From JADJOY01 sp016713535 [NCBI: Deltaproteobacteria bacterium] (GTDB lineage Bacteria; JADJOY01): a stretch of DNA of 49,982 bases. The notes under the pieces are model-generated. The model was not told the origin of the DNA. It did no database searches and worked only from the letters and a program-made list of their open reading frames with translations. The position numbers were made by a program, and so were the translations under genes. Below, in pieces: positions 45,201 to 49,982 of the stretch; position 1 is the first letter of the stretch, and each line of letters opens with the position of its first letter. The DNA lies in assembly GCA_016713535.1 (NCBI GenBank), contig JADJOY010000027.1:1-49982 (forward strand), in the 5' to 3' direction.

Positions 45201-45680
45201 ATCGAGCCGTGGCACGTCCTCGGCGAGGAGGCGGGCGCGGGCGGCACGGTGCGCTACGTCGACTCGTCGGTGGAGCGCCTCGAGGTGCTGGTGCGCGGCC
45301 TCACCGACGACCGCCACGTGATCACCTGCAACGGCGAGACGCTGCCGCTCCATCCCACCGGGCGGATCGGCGAGTTCGTGGGCGGCGTGCGCTACCGCGC
45401 GTGGCAGCCGTCCGCGTGCCTGCATCCCACCATCCCGGTCGACTCGCCGCTCACCTTCGACGTGATCGACACCTGGACCCGGCGCTCGCTGGGCGGCTGC
45501 CAGTACCACGTGTCGCACCCCGGCGGACGGAGCTATGACGTGTTCCCGGTGAACGCGCGCGAGAGCGAGGCCCGGCGAGGGACGCGGTTCTTCGCCATGA
45601 ACCACACCCCGGGAACGCTCTACCCTGCTCCCGCCGTGCCGAGCCGCGAGCACCCGCTGACCCTCGACCTACGCCGCTGA
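42300..45680 (+). CDS. Transglutaminase-like protein with DUF2126
   Basis: 1,126 residues from ATG 42300 with GGAG upstream. N-terminal part: beta domain (VALHHRTAYRYDRRIHLGPQ) then transglutaminase fold with Cys180 (GSGSCRDSTWLL), His229 (DLHAWAEVFLPGAGW) and Asp245 (GLDPTSG). From about residue 330 the DUF2126 domain begins (RLTMGGEPTFVSIDDMEGAE) and runs to the end, with GTGGGNHVVLGG and EFCIDKLYSPDG. Such proteins travel with circularly permuted ATP-grasp and alpha-E genes and are predicted to modify or synthesise peptides; the product is unknown. The next gene starts 62 bp downstream on the same strand. Cytosolic, no signal. Confidence 0.88.
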   Translation: MTIRVALHHRTAYRYDRRIHLGPQIIRLRPAPHCPVSIPSYSLRIEPKPHFINWQQDPQGNFLARVVVPDATDRLEIDVDLTADIVTINPFDFFLEPSAEKYPFFYESWLAKELKPFLETLPVGEHLARWLASVDRTPRAVVPMLVDLNRRLADDVRYVIRMQPGVQSCEETLSLGSGSCRDSTWLLVQILRNLGLAARFASGYLVQLTADQKSLDGPSGPESDFTDLHAWAEVFLPGAGWVGLDPTSGLFAGEGHIPLACTPDPVSAAPITGMLEECEVEFVHEMKVTRIHEDPRVTKPYTEAAWAAIDGLGHRIDADLDRLDVRLTMGGEPTFVSIDDMEGAEWNTAALGPTKKALASDLIGRLAARWAPGGFIHTGQGKWYPGESLPRWALGCYWRKDGVPIWREPALLADERSQPGHGTSEAQAFVTALAERLAVESRFAVPGFEDTWYWLWRERRLPINVDPHDARLEEPEERARMARVFDHGLGNVVGYALPITRLSGPRGLRWASGPWFLRGERMYLLPGDSPMGFRLPLDSLPWVSPEIRDGWIPLDPFAALPPLPVPASLQPWPAQGVNRSEPRITPQHAGGRAAAGPGARRDGDRPEAADEWSRWRPSDPDGGTWVIRTAICVEPRNGRLHVFMPPVRLGEDYLDLLTAIEDTAAALSLPVAIEGYKPPRDPRLGHIEITPDPGVIEANVHPASSWSELSDIVTGLYEDARASRLGTEKFMLDGRHTGTGGGNHVVLGGPTANDSPFLRRPDLLRSLVGYWHNHPSLSYLFSGRFIGPTSQAPRVDEARNDAIYELELAFREIPDPGGPGCPPWLVDRVLRNLLVDVTGNTHRAEFCIDKLYSPDGSDGRRGLVEMRAFEMPPHARMSLAQQLLIRGLVARFWREPYRTPLVRWGTGLHDRFLLPYFVDEDFRDVLDELVRFGYPFERAWYDAHFEFRFPAIGEVVYRGVSVALRQAIEPWHVLGEEAGAGGTVRYVDSSVERLEVLVRGLTDDRHVITCNGETLPLHPTGRIGEFVGGVRYRAWQPSACLHPTIPVDSPLTFDVIDTWTRRSLGGCQYHVSHPGGRSYDVFPVNARESEARRGTRFFAMNHTPGTLYPAPAVPSREHPLTLDLRR

Positions 45681-45742
45681 GCCCGATCGCCGCGACGCGA
45701 CCGCCGACCCCGCCCTTCCGAGCACCCGACGAGCGACCCGCC

Positions 45743-48352
45743 GTGCACGGCCCCCAAGCCGATCGGAATCCCTGCGACCCGCTCGCGCGCTACGCGCCCA
45801 TCGGCGGCGTCTACGACGAGCTCGTCGACGAGCACGGCGCGCTGCGCCCGCACTGGGCGAGCGTGGTCGCGGCGATCGAGAGCGCGGGCGCCACGGGGCT
45901 CGCGCGCCGTGGCGAGGACGGCCAGCGCGCGATCCGGGACAACGGCGTCACCTACAACGTCTACGGCGACCCCAAGGGGCTCGACCGCCCGTGGGTGCTC
46001 GATCCCATCCCGCTGCTCTTCGCCGCCGACGAGTGGAAGCGCCTCGAGCGCGGCCTGATCCAGCGCGCCGAGCTCCTCGACGCGCTGTTGCGCGACATCT
46101 ACGGGCCGCAGGCGCTGCTCACCCAGGGTGTCATCCCACCCGAGGTGGTGTTCGCGAACCCGGGCTTCTTGCGGCCGTGTCACGCCGCGGTGCCGCGTGG
46201 CCAGCCGCACCTCTTCCTCTACGCCGCGGACCTCGCGCGCAGCCCCGACGGGCGGTGGTGGATCGTCAACGATCGCACCCAGGCGCCGTCGGGCGCCGGC
46301 TACGCGATCGAGAACCGCGTGATCGTGTCGCAGCTCTTCCGCGACGCGTTCCTCTCCACCGACGTCGCGCGCATGGCGCCGTTCTTCCAGCGCCTGCGCG
46401 ACCTCGCCGGCGGGCCGGCGCCCGCCGATGGCCACGAGCCGCGCGTGGTGCTACTCAGCCCCGGCCCCTACAACGAGACGTATTTCGAGCACGCCTACCT
46501 GGCGCGCTACCTGGGCTACGACCTCGTCGAGGGCGGCGACCTCACGGCGCGCGACAACGGCATCTACTGGAAGACGCTGAGCGGGCTGGTGCCCGTCGAC
46601 GCGATCCTGCGCCGCGTCGACGACGACTGGTGCGACCCGCTCGAGCTACGCCCCGACTCGGCGCTCGGCGTGCCGGGCTTGGTGCAGGCGGTCCACTCGC
46701 GCAACGTGAAGGTCGCGAACGCGCTCGGCTGCGGCATCCTCGAGAGCCCGGCGTGGCTCGAGATCCTGCCCGGCGTGTGCGAGGAGATCCGCGGCGAGGA
46801 GCTGCTCATCCACTCGCCCCCCACCTACTGGTGCGGCTTCGATCGCAGCCGCGCCCACGTGATCGAGAAGCTCCGCGAGCTGGTGATCAAGCCGGCGTTT
46901 CGCAGCCGCGCCGCGCGCGGCGGCGTCGGGCCGATCTTCGGCGAGGCGCTGAGCGAGAGCGAGCTCGATCAGCTCGTGGCGCGGATGCGCGAGCGGCCCC
47001 ACGAGCTGGTCGGCCAGGAGCAGCTCGACCTCGCCACCGCTCCGTCCTGGACCGGCTCGGCGATCGAGCCGCGCCGCTTCCTGCTGCGCGCCTACGTGCT
47101 GGTGAGCGAGAACGGCTGCACGGTGCTGCCGGGAGGGTTAGGAAGGATCTCGAGCTCGAGCGAGGCGCTGGTGGTGTCGCTGCAGCGTGGCGGCGGCAGC
47201 AAAGACGTGTGGGTGCTCTCGGACGAGTCCGTCGCGCACGTGCCGGTGATCGAGATCCCGTCGGCCGCGGTCGAGCTCAAGCGCGGCGGTGTGAGGCTGC
47301 CGAGCCGCGTCGCCGACAACCTCTTCTGGCTGGGGCGCTACTCGGAGCGCTGCGAGTCGGCGACGCGCGTCTTCCGCGCGGTGCTCACCCGCATGAGCGA
47401 CGACTCGGGGCTCACCGCCACGTCCGAGCTCGGCGCGCTGCTCGAGCTGCTCGGCGCCGACGAGGAGGCCGTGGCGCGCTGGGTCGGCGAGGGTGGTGAC
47501 GGCGCGCCGAGCGGCGCCGGTGGCGCGGACGGTGGCGCGGTCACCGAGGGCGATCGCGTCGCCGAGGTGCTCGAGCTGGTCCTCGCCGACGACGGCCCGA
47601 CCCAGCTCCGCGCCACCCTCGACTCGCTCCACCACATCGCGTGGCGGGTCCGCGAGCGGCTCTCGAACGACGCGTGGCGCATCCTGAACCAGGTCCGCGA
47701 CCGGCTCGCCGGTGTCGCCGCGGGAACGGGCTGGTCGATCTCGCGTGCGCTCGAGGCGAGCCACGAGCTGGTCGCCGACCTCGCCGCGGTCGCCGGGCTC
47801 GAGGCCGAGAGCATGACGCGCGGTCACGCGTGGCGCTTCCTCGACCTCGGGCGGCGGCTCGAGCGCGCGCTCACCACCTCGCAGCTCCTCAAGACCGGCC
47901 TCGAGCGCGTGCGCGACGACGAGGCGGCGATGCTGCGCGCGCTCCTCGAGGTGTCCGACTCGACGCTCACCTATCGCTCGCGCTACCGCGCCGCGGTGCA
48001 GGTGGCGCCGGTCCTCGACTTGCTGCTCGTCGACGAGACCAACCCGCGCTCGGTGGCGTTCCAGCTCGTGGCGATGAGCACGCTGGTGGATCAGCTCCCG
48101 CGCGAGCGGCGCACGCCGGCGCTCGGGCCCGAGCAGCGCGTGGTGCGCGAGAGCGCGTCGCGGCTCAAGCTGCTCGACGTGGAGGCGCTCGCCGCGAGCA
48201 GCGCCGACGGCGTGCGCGCCGAGCTCGCGGGCTTCCTCGGCGACCTCGTCGAGCAGCTCCCGGCGATCTCGGACGAGCTCTCGATGCAGTACTTCAGCCC
48301 GGCGACGCCGTCGCGCCAGCTTGCATCGTCGACGAGCGAGGTCGGCGGCTGA
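45743..48352 (+). CDS. Circularly permuted ATP-grasp fused to alpha-E protein
   Basis: 869 residues from GTG 45743. Residues 1-500 form the circularly permuted ATP-grasp: GVTYNVYGDPKGLDRPWVLD, FLRPCHAAVPRG, WWIVNDRTQAPSGAGYAIEN RVIVSQLF, VVLLSPGPYNETYFEHAYLA, YLGYDLVEGGDLTARDN, LVIKPAFRS, ending ISSSSEALVVSLQRGGGSKD VWVLSD. The second half from about 515 (LPSRVADNLFWLGRYSERCE) is the helical alpha-E domain. In many genomes these are separate adjacent genes; here they are fused. ATP-grasp enzymes make amide-type bonds through acyl phosphates. Middle gene of the cassette. Confidence 0.88.
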   Translation: MHGPQADRNPCDPLARYAPIGGVYDELVDEHGALRPHWASVVAAIESAGATGLARRGEDGQRAIRDNGVTYNVYGDPKGLDRPWVLDPIPLLFAADEWKRLERGLIQRAELLDALLRDIYGPQALLTQGVIPPEVVFANPGFLRPCHAAVPRGQPHLFLYAADLARSPDGRWWIVNDRTQAPSGAGYAIENRVIVSQLFRDAFLSTDVARMAPFFQRLRDLAGGPAPADGHEPRVVLLSPGPYNETYFEHAYLARYLGYDLVEGGDLTARDNGIYWKTLSGLVPVDAILRRVDDDWCDPLELRPDSALGVPGLVQAVHSRNVKVANALGCGILESPAWLEILPGVCEEIRGEELLIHSPPTYWCGFDRSRAHVIEKLRELVIKPAFRSRAARGGVGPIFGEALSESELDQLVARMRERPHELVGQEQLDLATAPSWTGSAIEPRRFLLRAYVLVSENGCTVLPGGLGRISSSSEALVVSLQRGGGSKDVWVLSDESVAHVPVIEIPSAAVELKRGGVRLPSRVADNLFWLGRYSERCESATRVFRAVLTRMSDDSGLTATSELGALLELLGADEEAVARWVGEGGDGAPSGAGGADGGAVTEGDRVAEVLELVLADDGPTQLRATLDSLHHIAWRVRERLSNDAWRILNQVRDRLAGVAAGTGWSISRALEASHELVADLAAVAGLEAESMTRGHAWRFLDLGRRLERALTTSQLLKTGLERVRDDEAAMLRALLEVSDSTLTYRSRYRAAVQVAPVLDLLLVDETNPRSVAFQLVAMSTLVDQLPRERRTPALGPEQRVVRESASRLKLLDVEALAASSADGVRAELAGFLGDLVEQLPAISDELSMQYFSPATPSRQLASSTSEVGG

Positions 48353-48372
48353 GCGGCCGCACGGATCGAGCG

Positions 48373-49254
48373 ATGGGCACCTACCGGGTCGAGCACGTCA
48401 CCGAGTACCGCTACTCGTCCGCCGCCAGCTCGAGCCTCAACCACGCGCACCTGACGCCGCGCAACGGCCCGTACCAGGTGTGCCTCACGAGCCGCCTCAA
48501 GATCGAGCCGACGCCGAGCGTCTCCACGATCCGTCCCGACTACTACGACAACACCGTGATGTTCTTCTCGGTGCAGGAGCCGCATCCGTCGCTCCGGATC
48601 TCGGTGTCGAGCCTGGTCGAGGTGTCGCGGCGGCCGTTCCCGCCGCCGCCGAGCACCGCGCCGTGGGAGCGGGCGCGGCGGTTGCTGATGATGGAGGCGA
48701 GCCCGGGCTCGATGGCGGCGCGGCAGTTCGTGTTCGAGTCCGAGATGGTGCCGGTGCGGCCCGACCTCGCCGCGTACGCGTCGCGCTCGTTCCCGCCCGG
48801 GCGGCCGATCCTGGAAGCGATCATCGACCTCACCGAGCGCATCCGCGCCGAGTTCGCGTACGACCCGCGCGCCACCAGCATCTCGACACCGGTGGCCGAG
48901 GTGCTCGCGCTCCGGCGCGGGGTGTGCCAGGACTTCGCGCACCTGATGATCGGCTGCCTGCGCAGCCTCGGGCTCGCGGCGCGCTACGTGAGCGGCTACG
49001 TGCTGACGCGGCCGCCGCCCGGCGGGCGGCGGCTGGTGGGCGCGGACGCGTCGCACGCGTGGGTGTCGGTGTGGGTGCCCGGGTTCGGGTGGATCGACGC
49101 CGACCCGACCAACGCCGTGCTGCCGAGCACCGAGCACATCACGCTCGCGTGGGGGCGCGACTACGCCGACGTGAGCCCGCTGCGCGGCATCGTCCTCGGC
49201 GGCGGCGTCCAGTCGCTCACCGTCTCGGTGGACGTCACCCCCGCGCCCGGGTAG
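48373..49254 (+). CDS. Transglutaminase family protein
   Basis: 293 residues from ATG 48373, 20 bp after the previous stop. N-terminal beta domain (YRVEHVTEYRYSSAASSSLN HAHLTPR), then the cysteine-protease-like fold with Cys185 (RRGVCQDFAHLMIGCLRSLG), His228 (DASHAWVSVWVPGFGW) and Asp244 (IDADPTNA). Family members are cytosolic and are thought to act as peptidases or amide exchangers on the ATP-grasp product. Last gene of the cassette. Confidence 0.9.
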   Translation: MGTYRVEHVTEYRYSSAASSSLNHAHLTPRNGPYQVCLTSRLKIEPTPSVSTIRPDYYDNTVMFFSVQEPHPSLRISVSSLVEVSRRPFPPPPSTAPWERARRLLMMEASPGSMAARQFVFESEMVPVRPDLAAYASRSFPPGRPILEAIIDLTERIRAEFAYDPRATSISTPVAEVLALRRGVCQDFAHLMIGCLRSLGLAARYVSGYVLTRPPPGGRRLVGADASHAWVSVWVPGFGWIDADPTNAVLPSTEHITLAWGRDYADVSPLRGIVLGGGVQSLTVSVDVTPAPG

Positions 49255-49267
49255 GCGCGGGCGCGCC

Positions 49268-49435
49268 GGCGGAAGGGCACGCGCCGCGTGCCCGGCGATC
49301 CCTGTTCGATCCCGGCCCTACAGCGATCGACGGAGTCGTCGATGCAACGCGTACGCGTATCGCCGGTCGCGCGGAGCGCGACCCTCCAGGCCGCTCGTTC
49401 CCCATCGGTCTGGAGGGCCCGCCTCCGGCGGGCCG
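49268..49435. repeat. Three REP-like elements after the cassette
   Basis: Type 1 at about 49271-49299 (GGAAGGGCACGCGCCGCG, TGCCCGGCGAT), type 1 inverted at 49356-49388 (CGTATCGCCGG, GTCGCGCGGAGCGCGAC, CCTCC) and type 2 at 49411-49435. The inverted pair repeats the arrangement inside the 37.6 kb array. Confidence 0.65.
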
Positions 49436-49445
49436 GGGGCGCCGT

Positions 49446-49982
49446 CGCGGGGGGGGGGGGGGGGGGCCCCGCCCCCCGGGGGGGGGGGCCCCCCCCCGCC
49501 CCCCGGGGGGGGGGGGGGCCCGGCGGGGGGGGGGGCGGGGGGGGGGGGCGGGCCCCGGCCCCCCCCCCCGGGGGGGGCGGGGCGCGGGGGGGGGGGGGGG
49601 GCCGCGGCCCGGGCGGCCCCGCGCGGCGGGGCCGCGGCGCCGCCCCCCCCGCCCCCGCCGGGGGGGCGGGCGCGGGGGGGGGCGGGCCGGGGGCCCCCGC
49701 CCCGCCGGGCCGGGGCCGCCCACAGCGCGGGGGGGGGCGGGGCCCGGCCCGGGCCGGGGGGCCCCCCCCCGGGCCCCGGGGGGGGGGGGGCCGGGGGGGG
49801 CCCCCCGCGCGGGCCGGGGCGGGGCGCCCGGGGCGGGGGGCCGGGGGGGGGGGGGCGCCGGGGGCGGGCGCCCCCCCCCCCGGCCGGCGGGGGGGGGGGG
49901 GGGCGGGGCGGGCGGCCGCGGGCCCGCGGGGCCGCCGGGGGCCGCCGGGGGGGGCGCGCCCCCGGCCCGGGGCCGGGGGGGG
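49446..49982. other. Almost pure G/C low-complexity end (probable artefact)
   Basis: 537 bases containing only two non-G/C residues (A at 49722 and 49724), in long G and C runs. It begins directly after a strong REP hairpin and reaches the window end. No codon structure or repeat period. This is typical of failed base calls or a mis-assembled contig edge rather than DNA of this genome. Confidence 0.75.

Noticed and set aside
39623-45538. A ~1,970-codon open frame on the plus strand across the kinase and transglutaminase genes
   Set aside because: It is antisense to the kinase and out of frame with the transglutaminase gene, both of which carry clear domains. Composition is typical of shadow frames.
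42660-45653. ~1,000-codon leftward frame opposite the transglutaminase gene
   Set aside because: Mirror of strong GC3 bias in the real gene; the His/Arg/Val-rich translation matches no family.
49235-49723. Open frame coding for a Gly/Pro-rich protein
   Set aside because: It lies in the GC-only artefactual tail and has no codon structure.

Overview
The window is very GC-rich (roughly 70% by eye) with dense strand-biased codon use. It encodes secreted lipoproteins, outer-membrane beta-barrels, PKD and MopE-like metal-binding repeats, a thrombospondin type-3 repeat protein and MYXO-CTERM-like C-terminal anchors. Together these suggest a Gram-negative deltaproteobacterium or Myxococcota-like organism; this is an inference from gene content only. 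Many dispersed palindromic repeats run through the intergenic regions, and the last ~540 bases are almost pure G/C and look like an assembly artefact. Layout, left to right. 0-20 kb is mostly chromosomal: a TIR-like protein running off the left edge; a lipase with its dedicated foldase; a TerB-like protein; a secreted thrombospondin-repeat protein; an XRE regulator apparently fused to a carboxypeptidase-regulatory-like and glycosidase-like region behind a palindromic operator; a large lipoprotein hydrolase; an outer-membrane barrel; a PKD/MopE-like surface protein; a cold-shock protein with leader hairpin and terminator; a small protein with a decayed paralogue; a PIN-type toxin with a frameshifted antitoxin; a lone ribbon-helix-helix regulator; a JmjC/cupin-like protein and small membrane proteins. 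20.3-26.5 kb is lower in GC and full of broken genes: a TIR remnant, a short HTH gene, a ~3.7 kb nuclease-like gene in ruins, and a decayed ISL3 element. This looks like a dead, probably horizontally acquired defence locus. 26.6-32.9 kb holds accessory genes (zinc-ribbon membrane protein, DUF6714-like protein, unknown proteins), an intact ISL3 element inserted into a gene whose two halves can still be matched, a VOC protein, a Sel1-repeat protein and gene scraps. 33-37.6 kb returns to ordinary genes: a DUF4336-like protein, a duplicated PPOX-type flavoprotein, an isochorismatase-like hydrolase, a barrel protein and an Ig-domain lipoprotein. 37.6-39.3 kb is an array of ~175-bp units, each carrying two opposed REP-like hairpins. 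39.5-49.3 kb holds a hybrid histidine kinase and, divergent from it, a tight three-gene cassette: transglutaminase-DUF2126, circularly permuted ATP-grasp fused to alpha-E, and a second transglutaminase. Functional couplings: lipase and foldase overlap by ATGA, antitoxin and PIN toxin overlap by ATGA, and the transglutaminase/ATP-grasp genes form one probable operon for an unassigned peptide or protein modification. Several otherwise good genes each carry an apparent single missing base, some at homopolymers. These could be consensus errors, so 'pseudogene' calls outside 20-26.5 kb are provisional. No tRNA, rRNA or CRISPR array was recognised.
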